DNA from: Meira nashicola
Lineage: Eukaryota > Basidiomycota > Exobasidiomycetes > Exobasidiales > Brachybasidiaceae
Assembly (NCBI GenBank): GCA_001600355.1
Contig: BCJU01000005.1
Location: 218,099 to 282,098 of the forward strand
Length of the DNA: 64,000 bases
Reading direction: 5' to 3'
Positions 29,197-38,307 of the stretch are shown here, piece by piece. Position 1 is the first letter of the stretch. The number at the start of each line of letters is the position of its first letter. A program made the position numbers and the translations under genes. Under the pieces are notes generated by a model. That model did not search any database. It had not been told where the DNA came from and saw nothing but the letters and a program-made list of their open reading frames with translations.

Positions 29197-29377
29197 GGTA
29201 AGTGAAGGAGATATGATGTAGTGCACAAGAAAGAAGAATGTTGTAAAGAAACAAGAAACAGATACTTTTACCCACTCAATAAATGCTATCAGCCAATTCT
29301 AGTAAATGTGTATGTCAATTGTCAAAAATACAAATGTTTGGTGAATATATGCGCATATAGTCTGCCTTGAAATACCC

Positions 29378-30637
29378 TTATGCTTTCTCCTTCTTCTCAG
29401 CTTCTATATCTTGCAAAACTCGTTCAGTTTCCTCTTTGATGGCCTGATCCTCTGCTGCCGTCAATTCTGCATCTTCCTCCATTTCTGCTTCTCCCAAAGA
29501 TAGCGAGCGATTCAGCTGTGCTGACATGTCATCCACTACACCATCCGATGAAACTTCATCAATAAGATCTTCAGATTGCAAGTCTTCCAAAGCAAATTGT
29601 TGGAAGCCATTCTCGTGGAACAAAGAACCTCCAAGCTTTTCCTCCAACCATTCGATGGCACCAAGATCACAAATGAGTTTCTTACGTGCTAGGACCTCGT
29701 ATGCGTGCAATTCACCTGGCCTCTTTAAGTCCTCCTTCTTCTTTGCTTTTTCGTGGGCGTCCAATGTGAGGTCGGCCAAGTTGATCATCTCTATTCTTGG
29801 AATATTACCACATGCGATAGCAAATGATTGAACCTCTTTACCATGATTCAAGTCTTGTTCCTCTGTGTAAATTGGATCAACGGCGGAAAATTTTCCAGTC
29901 TTTCCTAGCTGTAGAGCTGGACGAGGTTCACGCGGTGCTGTAAGGAAGAGAGCATCATCCCATCCCTTGCTTTTTAGCTGTTGTCGGAGTGGACCGGTAC
30001 TTTGAGGAGGTGGTTGCCAATATAGGTTCTTGACCACATGCAAATCACCCATTCTCCATCTTAGAGATAGAGCAGAGCGAAGTGCAAGCTCACGCACTCT
30101 TCGATTGAGCTTTGTAGAGAAATCTCTTGGTTTAGGTCCATGTGCAACACCACCTTTTCGTAACAAAGGACTGCCTCTTGTACCACGACGTGCTTTACCG
30201 GTTCCTTTTTGCGGTAGAATCTTTTTGCCAGAGAAAGCAACTTCACCTCTTGTTTTTGTAGAAGCAGTTCCTTGACGTAAGCCATCCAGATAATACACCA
30301 CTGCCGAATGCAAGATATCCCTTCGAGGAGCTGTGTTGAAAACGTGTGAGGATAGAGGGATATATTCTGGGTTGCTCCTTCTCTTTTTGGTGGAAGGATG
30401 TAAGTAGTTGATCCTTACGTGGACTAAAGATTCGTTGATTTGATCAGGGGAAGTTGTCTGCGCATTTTCGACGACATTTTCAATCGTTGCTGCAGGTGTA
30501 TGCGTAACAGGATCCAGAGCAGGACTGGCATGCATCATTCTTTGAGCAGATGTGGAAGCTGAAGGTGATTGACATGCTGCGAATGCTGTGACATGCCTTC
30601 TTGCCGTACGTGGCACAAGACGAACCAAGCTCGCCAT
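29378..30637 (-). CDS. mitochondrial large ribosomal subunit protein uL4m
   Basis: 419 residues. The N-terminus MASLVRLVPRTARRHVTAFA is an Arg-rich presequence for mitochondrial import. The uL4 core is evident: IPLSSHVFNTAPRRDILHSA then VVYYLDGLRQGTASTKTRGE, the rRNA-binding loop GKKILPQKGTGKARRGTRGS and PLLRKGGVAHGPKPRDFSTK, then LALRSALSLRW. A C-terminal extension of more than 100 residues ends in a Glu-rich coil, as in fungal mitochondrial L4 proteins (YmL6/Mrpl6-type naming varies). Single exon, ATG at 30637 (AATGGCG). It is divergent from RPS16 with a shared upstream region containing two CACGTG boxes. Confidence 0.92.
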   Translation of the reverse strand: MASLVRLVPRTARRHVTAFAACQSPSASTSAQRMMHASPALDPVTHTPAATIENVVENAQTTSPDQINESLVHVRINYLHPSTKKRRSNPEYIPLSSHVFNTAPRRDILHSAVVYYLDGLRQGTASTKTRGEVAFSGKKILPQKGTGKARRGTRGSPLLRKGGVAHGPKPRDFSTKLNRRVRELALRSALSLRWRMGDLHVVKNLYWQPPPQSTGPLRQQLKSKGWDDALFLTAPREPRPALQLGKTGKFSAVDPIYTEEQDLNHGKEVQSFAIACGNIPRIEMINLADLTLDAHEKAKKKEDLKRPGELHAYEVLARKKLICDLGAIEWLEEKLGGSLFHENGFQQFALEDLQSEDLIDEVSSDGVVDDMSAQLNRSLSLGEAEMEEDAELTAAEDQAIKEETERVLQDIEAEKKEKA

Positions 30638-30784
30638 TTCTGAATGTTATCTTGAGTGGTAAGGTGAGGCACGATGACGATCAAGATATTTTTGACTTTA
30701 CGCAAAGCAGCAAAATTATTAATTAGGAATGGTTATATAATCTAAAATATCCCAAATCAACATTCTTCCAGAGAAAAGGTTTAT

Positions 30785-30830
30785 CACGTGTAATGCACAC
30801 ACTTTTCGCAGAAGTGAAGTCGATCACGTG
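30785..30830. promoter_or_regulatory. paired TCACGTGTA boxes between uL4m and RPS16
   Basis: CACGTG at 30785-30790 and 30825-30830, both in ATCACGTGTA context, exactly 40 bp apart. They lie in the 30638-31115 region that separates the divergently transcribed uL4m and RPS16 genes. TCACGTG is the classic Cbf1-type bHLH site, which controls ribosomal-protein genes in several fungi (established). A third CACGTG lies at 53903-53908 in the region upstream of EF-1alpha. No gene is seen in the rest of 30638-31115. Confidence 0.6.
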
Positions 30831-31394
30831 TATGTTCTTTGTGCAAACGAACGCAGCGGCAGGCTGTTCACCTACGCGCCAATAAACGAGCAACCTTGCA
30901 CACACACGCTTACCGCGGCCGAGTGAAATGCCTTTGGGCTTGTAATTCTTCTCGCTGCTTAAAGCGTGCGTGAACTGTTTTAGGGCAACTAAGCTGAGGA
31001 AATCTGTACACTGCGCGCAGTCTTGGCCTTGCGACGGAATTTGAGATCACAAGAACGAATTCGAGATTGGCAACTCTATCTTTTCTACCTTTAGGACCGA
31101 CACATATACATCAAGGTAAGCATCACGATGAAGTAATGGATCGCACGATGATGGATGTTGAAGAGATGAATGGAGTTATTTTGCGGTACGGGGCAGGATA
31201 TTGGTTGATGGAGGGGGATATTGCTGGAAGTGGAAAAGTGTAAATGATACTGCAGAAAGGGACAAAGAGACTCTGAAGATGAACGACATCGACCATCAAA
31301 GACCTCACCAACATAACTACGTTCGCGACATCCATCATTTGCATCCTTTTCAGCCCTTCGACCCGATACTGATCCTAATTTTCTTTTCATTCAG

Positions 31395-31891
31395 ATGGCT
31401 TCGGCACCCGCAGTTTCTTGCTTTGGCAAGAAAAAGACAGCTACCGCTGTGGCATACGCCAAAGAAGGAAAAGGTTTGATCCGCGTTAACGGTCAACCAT
31501 TGAACATTATGGAACCTGAAAGTCTTCGTTGGAAGATCTACGAGCCAGTTTTGGTCGTTGGTGAAGACAAGTTTGCGTGAGTAGCTAGCATAGTGCAGTG
31601 CACAAAAGAATGCCCCATCTGACTTTTCATTTCTCTTCTAGTACTGTCGACATCCGCTGCCGTGTCTCTGGTGGTGGTCACGTTTCTCAAGTTTACGCTT
31701 TACGTCAAGCCATCGCCAAGGCTTTGGTCGCTTACTACGCCAAATACTACGATGCCGCCTCTGCTTTGGAATTGCGTCAATTGTTTGTTGCATACGACCG
31801 TACCTTGTTGATCGCTGATACTCGTCGTATGGAGCCCAAGAAGTTCGGTGGTCAAGGTGCTCGTGCACGCCGTCAAAAGTCTTACCGTTAA
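31395..31891 (+). CDS. RPS16: 40S ribosomal protein S16 (uS9)
   Basis: Two coding exons, 31395-31576 and 31642-31891, with a 65-bp intron (GTGAGT, TTCTAG) that splits an Ala codon; product 143 residues, the usual eukaryotic S16 length. Signature sequences: [61 protein letters not shown] and the C-terminus [18 protein letters not shown] component of the small subunit near the mRNA/tRNA decoding site. The ATG directly follows TTTTCATTCAG, a splice acceptor; with the donor AAG-GTAAGC at 31116 this implies a 279-bp 5' UTR intron (31116-31394). Codon use is more GC-rich than the neighbours, as expected for strong expression. Confidence 0.96.
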
Positions 31892-32290
31892 TCGGATCGC
31901 GACGGTACACCGATATGTGTGCAACTTGGCATTCTTTATGTCTACTTGTATACGTATACAACTTTTTGGTATGCTCAACTATGCATTCCATTTGTACAAT
32001 TATGACGGCACGGTCCTTCATGATCGATGACGGATCGGTCACCACACACACACATTCACATTTGCATCCAACCACATACACACACTTGCATATACATTTG
32101 GGACACATGTATCTGTTTTACTCTTCTAATGTTGCTCATCTTTGAGCACATTGAAAAATTGAATCCCAAAAAATCAATGGCATCTTATGATACTGAGATG
32201 GAATCGAGTTGAATGAATAGAAAGAATATAAGAAACATGAAAATATGAAAATATGAACATGATGAAGAGGAGAAAAAGGAAGGGAAACGA
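31892..32290. other. intergenic region after RPS16
   Basis: About 400 bp between convergent genes. It holds a CA-rich tract (32040-32090, runs of ACACAC and ACATAC) and AT-rich 3'-UTR-like sequence. No gene seen. Confidence 0.6.
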
Positions 32291-32893
32291 TCAACAACCA
32301 CAAACGCCTCCAATTTTTGAACAAGTGCAACGAAAACCTTTACTTGATCGAGAAGGATCTTGTTTGGTGAGAGGTTCATGACTTTCGGTACTAAGTTTAG
32401 AAGAAGTTTTTCTTCTACCAGAAAATGCATCAATACTTCTTCTAGGAGAAGAAGAAGGTGAAAGACTTGGTGATCTAGGTGGTAAACGGTTTGACTTTGA
32501 AGTGGAAGAATTTTGACGACGAGGAGGAGAGATTGATAATTTCTTGAAATCTTCAGCTAAAGAATTGATTGAAGTATCACGATTATGATGAGAAAGAGTC
32601 TTAGGTGAATGTGGTTGTGATGAACTTGTTTCAACACCACCGCTTGAAGGACTAGCAGTACGTTTAACGATTACCATCATACCGGCTTCTTTATCTTGAT
32701 CTTGACCTTGATCTTTTAAACGTTTCCATAAGATGTTTCGATCGGAAAATGTTAATGGAAGTACGCGTGGTGTGATTTCTGTAAAGGCTGGATTGATTGT
32801 TGCATTAGTCTTATCATCATCACTTTTTGCAACAGTTGTGTACATGAGCACATTGATTAATAAGATGAAAAGCCAGATCATCTTTGTGAACAT
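32291..32893 (-). CDS. small secreted Ser/Arg-rich protein with CxC tail, cluster B member 1
   Basis: 200 residues. Signal peptide MFTKMIWLFILLINVLMYTT then VAKSD. A short possibly folded part (EITPRVLPLTFSDRNILWKR) is followed by Ser/Pro/Arg-rich disorder (RRQNSSTSKSNRLPPRSPSL). The protein ends abruptly in FRCTCSKIGGVCGC, four cysteines as two C-x-C pairs at the very terminus. This tail is not seen in the other cluster members. A TATATAA box lies on this strand at 32943-32949, about 50 bp upstream of the ATG, and TCGGGGCTTAT on the same strand at 33083-33073, about 190 bp upstream. No family recognised. Confidence 0.75.
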   Translation of the reverse strand: MFTKMIWLFILLINVLMYTTVAKSDDDKTNATINPAFTEITPRVLPLTFSDRNILWKRLKDQGQDQDKEAGMMVIVKRTASPSSGGVETSSSQPHSPKTLSHHNRDTSINSLAEDFKKLSISPPRRQNSSTSKSNRLPPRSPSLSPSSSPRRSIDAFSGRRKTSSKLSTESHEPLTKQDPSRSSKGFRCTCSKIGGVCGC

Positions 32894-33295
32894 GTTGAGT
32901 GCTTGCGTTGCAGGACAATAATTTTTTATGACAAAATGCTACTTATATACTTTTAAAAAAATAATGCCTTTGTTTACTTTTAGTCGTTGAAGAAGGGGGC
33001 TTGAGTATTATTAAACGAACTATGTACACAGCATCACGATTATCACTCAATGTACAAATATGAAATTTATATATAAGCCCCGACATAGAGGAACAAAAGG
33101 CTTATACTGAGGTGAAATATGTTATTGTTTACACTGCCATTTTGTGTAAATTTCACGGGTCTTTATTTACTTTGTGTTCATGATCGGATGATAAGAATGA
33201 ATTTATTTAATGAATAAGGCAGACAAACAGTGAGAAAAAAGACAAAAGTGAAATGTTTACGGAGCAAAATATTCACAAGGGGCACGATTCAATTA
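32894..33295 (-). promoter_or_regulatory. upstream region of the 32893 gene with TCGGGGCTTAT element
   Basis: Minus-strand TCGGGGCTTATATATAA runs from 33083 down, the best match to the recurring element and fused to a TATA-like run. A second TATA box is at 32943-32949. On the plus strand AAGGGGGCTTG is at 32992-33002. No coding sequence is visible in this 400-bp gap. Confidence 0.5.
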
Positions 33296-34087
33296 TCATT
33301 CACGTTTGCGTTTTCGGGACGGTGTTTTCCAACCGCCAAAAATTTTAGACATTTGTTTATCTTGTGAATTTGCACTACTACTTGATGAAGTAGAATGTGT
33401 TGGTGAAGCAGGTGGTGGATTAGTGATGACATTAGCAGTATTTTGATTTGTACGACTTGTAGGTTGCACTTTATGAAAAGCAGAAGTTTTAGATTGAATA
33501 ATTTTATGTTGTCTTACTGCTTCTGGATGATCAATTAAAACTGCAGTTTCACGTACTTTACGTGGAACTGGCCTTTTAATCGGTTTAGAAAGGTAAGATT
33601 TTGATTGTAAAATATGTTCTTCAGCTGTAAAATAAGTTTTATATTGTTTTGATTCTTTTGAAGGTGAAATAACTGCTTCTTTTGCTTTTCTTTCTGATTG
33701 TTTATTTTCAAGATATTTATATCGTTTTGATAAACTTTCACGATCTGATTTCCATCCTTTTCTTTGACGTGAAATTGAATTAATTCTTGAGAGTGAATTT
33801 CTATATTGTTCTGCTTCATTCATACCAAAATAACGTGAAACACCACCTTGAATTGTTGAAGTAGGAATAAAACGCGCTTGAGATGCTAAATGAACTCTTT
33901 CTAATGGAGCAGGATTGGAAGTATCTGGATGTGAAGAAGAAGAACCAGCAGTTGATTGATGTTGACCAGAAGATGATTGTGGATTAGTAGTGTGTTGTTG
34001 TTGCTCTTCTTCTTGCGTTGCTTCAATCAAATGAATAAATAAAAACAACCAGAATAAAATATTTCTTACAAGCATCATAAACATCAT
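33296..34087 (-). CDS. small secreted Lys/Ser-rich protein, cluster B member 2
   Basis: 263 residues from the ATG at 34087 (CAAAAATGATG). The leader MMFMMLVRNILFWLFLFIHL then IEATQ is a signal peptide. An in-frame ATG at 34126 would add 13 residues. GTGGGGCTTGT on this strand at 34205-34195 lies about 110-118 bp before 34087, matching the sister genes. Mature part: Gln/Ser/His-rich, then basic helical stretches (ENKQSERKAKEAVISPSKES, TAEEHILQSKSYLSKP, RPVPRKVRETAVLIDHPE), a Ser run, and the C-terminus IFGGWKTPSRKRKRE. The end resembles GMKTPPKRE of the 10489 protein 23 kb away. The KRKR tail could act as a nuclear localisation signal (inference). No known domain. Confidence 0.75.
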   Translation of the reverse strand: MMFMMLVRNILFWLFLFIHLIEATQEEEQQQHTTNPQSSSGQHQSTAGSSSSHPDTSNPAPLERVHLASQARFIPTSTIQGGVSRYFGMNEAEQYRNSLSRINSISRQRKGWKSDRESLSKRYKYLENKQSERKAKEAVISPSKESKQYKTYFTAEEHILQSKSYLSKPIKRPVPRKVRETAVLIDHPEAVRQHKIIQSKTSAFHKVQPTSRTNQNTANVITNPPPASPTHSTSSSSSANSQDKQMSKIFGGWKTPSRKRKRE

Positions 34088-34261
34088 TTTTGTCAAGTAT
34101 ATAAAGATGTGATGATGAAAGATCATGAAAAGTTTTATTTACACAACAATTCCTTTTTCCAAACTGTTTGTCAAAAAACACAGCTTGTCGAGGTACAAGC
34201 CCCACAACGCAAACATACACACAAATATAATACGCAATTAATAGCATTATAATAAACATCA

Positions 34262-34651
34262 TCAACCTTTAAAAGGCGCCCGTATTCCTAACATGACAGA
34301 ATTCGTAGAGTGTTCGCGTGAATCTGGTTGATAAACATGGACAATTTGTTTATCTTTCTTACTTTCTCTCAATAGCTTATTTATTTGTTCCCGATCATAT
34401 TTTTGTCGATTTTCCATTTTAACTATCGAATCAAAAACTTCTTCTTTAGCTTTATGAGTTTCATGTGAAAGTCGATTAAGATTTGATCGAGATCGTTGAA
34501 AATGATTGCTCGTTTCTTGTTTTGATTGAATGCATTTCTTACATGCGCTCTTTATAGCGTTTATCGAATCAGATGCTCTATTTGGAATTGGAATAGAAGT
34601 AGCAAATAAGAACGTTTGACAGAGTATAACCGTGATATAAACCACTTTCAT
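34262..34651 (-). CDS. small secreted helical protein, cluster B member 3
   Basis: 129 residues from M34651, which opens the signal peptide MKVVYITVILCQTFLFATSI. The frame extends upstream through in-frame ATGs (34657, 34696, 34747) to a GTG at 34786, but these bury the signal peptide, so the start is a choice. Mature chain: a Cys pair (SACKKCIQS), then predicted helix throughout (HFQRSRSNLNRLSHETHKAK, FDSIVKMENRQKYDREQINK), then the C-terminus SVMLGIRAPFKG, similar to IGLAIEAPFEPDRKG of the 12223 protein. An inverted GGGG element (plus-strand ACGGGGCTT, 34770-34778) lies 120 bp upstream. Unlike the other members it is low in Ser/Gln repeats. Function unknown. Confidence 0.65.
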   Translation of the reverse strand: MKVVYITVILCQTFLFATSIPIPNRASDSINAIKSACKKCIQSKQETSNHFQRSRSNLNRLSHETHKAKEEVFDSIVKMENRQKYDREQINKLLRESKKDKQIVHVYQPDSREHSTNSVMLGIRAPFKG

Positions 34652-34971
34652 AACCATGACTGTCGTATTCAACAAGAAAGAAATGAATGTCTTCATGTCT
34701 TCGAATTTCATTAAGCCGTACATGAAAGTCGGGGACACATCCATCATTAATTTAGCCTTCAGCCCAACAGACGGGGCTTCTCGCACTTAGTATTTTGCAT
34801 GATGAAAGAACAACAATTGCGAATTGCAAGTAGAAATAACGATACAAAAGTGAGAAAAGAAATAATCTACTATAAATGTTTATGTGCGTTAAAAGTGAAC
34901 AAGAAAGCGATATAAAACAAACAAAACGAAACAATAATGTTACAAAAATATATAACCCTTCCCGACTATGC

Positions 34972-37900
34972 TCACAGAGCAAAGCCAATATTGCCAACAT
35001 TCTGTCTCTGATCATTGTTAGTATCAAAAGTAGAAGCTCGAAGGGTTGAAGAACTACAAGTAGAATCTCCCGTTCCAGGTCTACGTGGAGCATGCAAAGT
35101 ATCATTAGAGGCAACCGAACGAAGTGTTTTTCCAGCTTGAGAAGATCGTAACATGCTTACTCTTTGATTACTTGATCTTTTAGCAGCGTTTGATAAAAGT
35201 GTATGTTCTTCAAACGTAAGTCCTAATGCATCTGCTGCAGCAGAACAATCACGATCGTCTACTACCGTTTTGAAACCTTCTAATCCAAAATCCAATCCTA
35301 ATCCCATAGCAGAATCACGATCCATTGCACTGGCTAATAATTTACCGCTTGAAGGTGGTGTCTTTGGATGTACATTAACAGGTGCATTTAAATCAACACT
35401 TTGACGTGCACGAGATTTCGTTGGAAGTTTTGGACGATGAGAATCGCGTTTAGAAGATGAACTGTGCTTGCCTGATTTACCTCCACGTTTTTTGGGCTTA
35501 TCTTCTTCAACATCAAATCCAAGACCAATTCCGTGGAGGTCCAATGGTAAGCTCAAATCTAACTCCAAATGTGGAGAGCTAGAATTTTGAGCTCGAGGGT
35601 ATGGTCGCATTGGAGTAGGAGAATAACCTGGCGTAAGGTTTTGACCGCCAGAAGGGGAGATTTGACGAACAGGACTCTCTTTGATGGGTGAAGTATTGGC
35701 AAGAGTTGGTGGTGATTCAATTGAATTGTTCACCGTTGAAGATGTCTTGCGAACATTGAGTGGACGAGTGCTAGGGAACACGCTCGAAGCCATTGGAGCT
35801 GGTGATGATTGTTGAATACCAAACACATTATCCGACAATCTTGGTGTATCACAATCATCTTCGTCAGGTTGAGCATCTACGCCAAAAGAGTCCAACATGT
35901 ATTGAATTTCAACTGGAGCACTCAAATCACCACTGATGCGTTTTTGAGTCGCTTTCTTTAGCAAAGATAATGAAGTGCTCCCTTGAGAATGATCAATACT
36001 TGTGTTTGCCGTCATTACGCTTGCCAAGCTTTGCCCCGAAGAAAGTGACGCCAAACTGTCGGCGAATCGTTGACTGTCACGGTTACTTTTGCTAGATGCA
36101 GAAGATTGAACGCTGTTCGATTTGGAATGCAAGGAAGCGATGGAGAAGAATGTTGAATTTAATCCTTCCGCACTTGCTGGAACAGCTCTATTTGGAACGC
36201 GAGGGGATGCCAAAGATGCGACTTTTGGTGAAACGAATTGGGCACGGGTAAAGCTTGTCGAAGGACTTACGCACATTATTTGTGCTGATTCAACACTTCC
36301 TCCTTCTTCATCGCTCGAATCGCTGCCGTCACGATCGCTTTCGGCATCTTCATTCAACGTGCTATTGCTTATCATGCTCATCGTTGAGAGAGATCGGGAA
36401 AATCCAAATGGTTCATCCGTTGTACTTGTACCACTTTCACTTGCTGCACTTGTACTGAAATCACTTAAGTCTGAAATCGTACTTTGGGTACGTGCATGGT
36501 TGTTATTTCCTGCGGTAGCAGAATGAACTTTAGCGATCGCATCAAGTGCACTTTCAGATTCCACATGACCACCTTCTTCGGCGGATTTGTCACTCGATTC
36601 TTTTTGCGTAACTGCTTCTGTTACTCCAGGGAAATAGATATCAGACATTTCCAAACTTCTACGTACGCCTGGACTTGGAATTTCTCCATTGAAGGTAGCA
36701 TATTCATCTGCTCCCAAATCTGGAGTAGGAGGCATGACGTTCACTACCACTGGTGCTTCCAATCGAGGCACACCCAAAATTGTCGCACCGCTGTTCCGAT
36801 TGGATCTTCGTCTGGCTGAACGGTCTTGTGAATTGGGCGAATATAAAGAAGCAGCAAGTGGTGATCTGGGAGAGCTATCTGCCATCCTTGGACTGAAGTT
36901 GACCAATTTAGGGGATGAGATGCCTACCACAGTGGGACGATTGCTCAAATTAATCTTTTGAGCTTGTTGCGGAATTGCACTATCGTAGCTGTTCTCTTCT
37001 TGGTTATCTTGGGCAGGAGATATGTTTTCTTGATCTTCATCTTCAATAGTGGTATCGAATAAACCTTCAGGTGTGACCAAAGAAGGCAATTCAGAGAACA
37101 AGGTTGGTGACAAGATCGCATCAACACTTTTGCTCCTTCTACGTTCGTTCTTTTGTGTTTTTGGTACGTTCATCAATTGTTCCAACGATGGCAAAGGAGG
37201 AGCATTGGTAACTTGAAATTGTTTCACTTTCTTGCGTGGAACTTTGCGTTGAGGGACGGGTGCCATGTTAAATTCTGGGCTTGGAATTTCTTCTTCGATT
37301 TCTGGGGTAAGAACGATTGATGCAGTGGAACTGCTTGGTGAAACTGAATTATCATAAGATGATTTTCGTACACCTTTTCCTACGCTGGAAATAATTCGGG
37401 CTGTAGTCTTTGAGGCAGAAGGCAAACGAGCATGTGCAGGTACGTCAGAAGAAGATTGCTTTTGTGATCGTGCTGCTGCCAATGCCAACATTTCCGCTTG
37501 ATTATATCCATCGCCCCATAGGATTGATTTTGCTTGTTGTGCTCTTGCTTGAACTGTGTTTGGCGTACCTGTGATTCTGCGTACGTCACGTAAACTTGGC
37601 ATGCTGGACTTGCGTGCGAGAGTGTTGCGAAGTTTGAGCATAGTTTGTCGAGATGAAGAATTTGATAGAACTGGAGTGGTTGAACTTGGAGGTAGAGGAA
37701 TAGCAAAGATGTCCACGGGTGAAGTAGGTGTACTGTTGGATTCGATCTTGTGAGAAGAATGTGGCTTTTGTGAGAATGCAAATCCAGCTTGTTCGAAAGT
37801 GGTAACATGTGCGGGAGCACTAGAAGGAACATCCCAAACGGGACTGGAAATTGTCACGGGTGTTTTGTTTCCAACTGTGCTTGCTTTACTGTTGCTTCTC

Positions 37901-38307
37901 TTTCGTCCGAATAAGCGAGAAAGTGATCTTGAAGAACTGCTGCCGGATGTTTGAGAATTTTCATAAGAAGGTTGACGGAAAGCCGAAACTTGTTCATCAT
38001 CTTCAAATACGCTATTATTGGATGTTTTTCTCTGCATATCAACGGCTGCCATTACGCCATAACCACGTTCCCAAGCATCATTTTCATCGCGATGAATTTC
38101 GGGTAGGGTGAATGCGGCCAGTTCAGGTGTATGATTGGAGTGTGATTGTTTCGGACTTTGTCGTGATGAAGTCGAGCTCTCTTCAAGAGGATAAGCATAT
38201 TCTATTCCCATCGCATAAGCAGGATTAAGAAGAGCGAGACTGGCTTTAGAGACCACATTGACTTTACTCTTTGTTTGACTGCGTTTCAGGTCGTTCTTGC
38301 GGGACAT
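34972..38307 (-). CDS. large disordered Ser-rich protein, unrecognised
   Basis: 1111 residues in a single open frame from the first ATG (38307, context GACATTTTT complement); upstream the frame begins at a TTG. The sequence is almost wholly Ser/Thr/Pro/Asn-rich and predicted disordered, with many SP and RxxS sites suggesting heavy phosphorylation. Slightly ordered islands are ASLALLNPAYAMGIEYAYPL near the N-terminus, DAWERGYGVMAAVDMQRK, SSRSLSRLFGRKRSNSK and, at the C-terminus, MDRDSAMGLGLDFGLEGFKT with DALGLTFEEHTLLSNAAKRS. I do not recognise a family. Scaffold or cell-polarity proteins in fungi often look like this (inference). No membrane or signal sequence. Confidence 0.75.
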   Translation of the reverse strand: MSRKNDLKRSQTKSKVNVVSKASLALLNPAYAMGIEYAYPLEESSTSSRQSPKQSHSNHTPELAAFTLPEIHRDENDAWERGYGVMAAVDMQRKTSNNSVFEDDEQVSAFRQPSYENSQTSGSSSSRSLSRLFGRKRSNSKASTVGNKTPVTISSPVWDVPSSAPAHVTTFEQAGFAFSQKPHSSHKIESNSTPTSPVDIFAIPLPPSSTTPVLSNSSSRQTMLKLRNTLARKSSMPSLRDVRRITGTPNTVQARAQQAKSILWGDGYNQAEMLALAAARSQKQSSSDVPAHARLPSASKTTARIISSVGKGVRKSSYDNSVSPSSSTASIVLTPEIEEEIPSPEFNMAPVPQRKVPRKKVKQFQVTNAPPLPSLEQLMNVPKTQKNERRRSKSVDAILSPTLFSELPSLVTPEGLFDTTIEDEDQENISPAQDNQEENSYDSAIPQQAQKINLSNRPTVVGISSPKLVNFSPRMADSSPRSPLAASLYSPNSQDRSARRRSNRNSGATILGVPRLEAPVVVNVMPPTPDLGADEYATFNGEIPSPGVRRSLEMSDIYFPGVTEAVTQKESSDKSAEEGGHVESESALDAIAKVHSATAGNNNHARTQSTISDLSDFSTSAASESGTSTTDEPFGFSRSLSTMSMISNSTLNEDAESDRDGSDSSDEEGGSVESAQIMCVSPSTSFTRAQFVSPKVASLASPRVPNRAVPASAEGLNSTFFSIASLHSKSNSVQSSASSKSNRDSQRFADSLASLSSGQSLASVMTANTSIDHSQGSTSLSLLKKATQKRISGDLSAPVEIQYMLDSFGVDAQPDEDDCDTPRLSDNVFGIQQSSPAPMASSVFPSTRPLNVRKTSSTVNNSIESPPTLANTSPIKESPVRQISPSGGQNLTPGYSPTPMRPYPRAQNSSSPHLELDLSLPLDLHGIGLGFDVEEDKPKKRGGKSGKHSSSSKRDSHRPKLPTKSRARQSVDLNAPVNVHPKTPPSSGKLLASAMDRDSAMGLGLDFGLEGFKTVVDDRDCSAAADALGLTFEEHTLLSNAAKRSSNQRVSMLRSSQAGKTLRSVASNDTLHAPRRPGTGDSTCSSSTLRASTFDTNNDQRQNVGNIGFAL

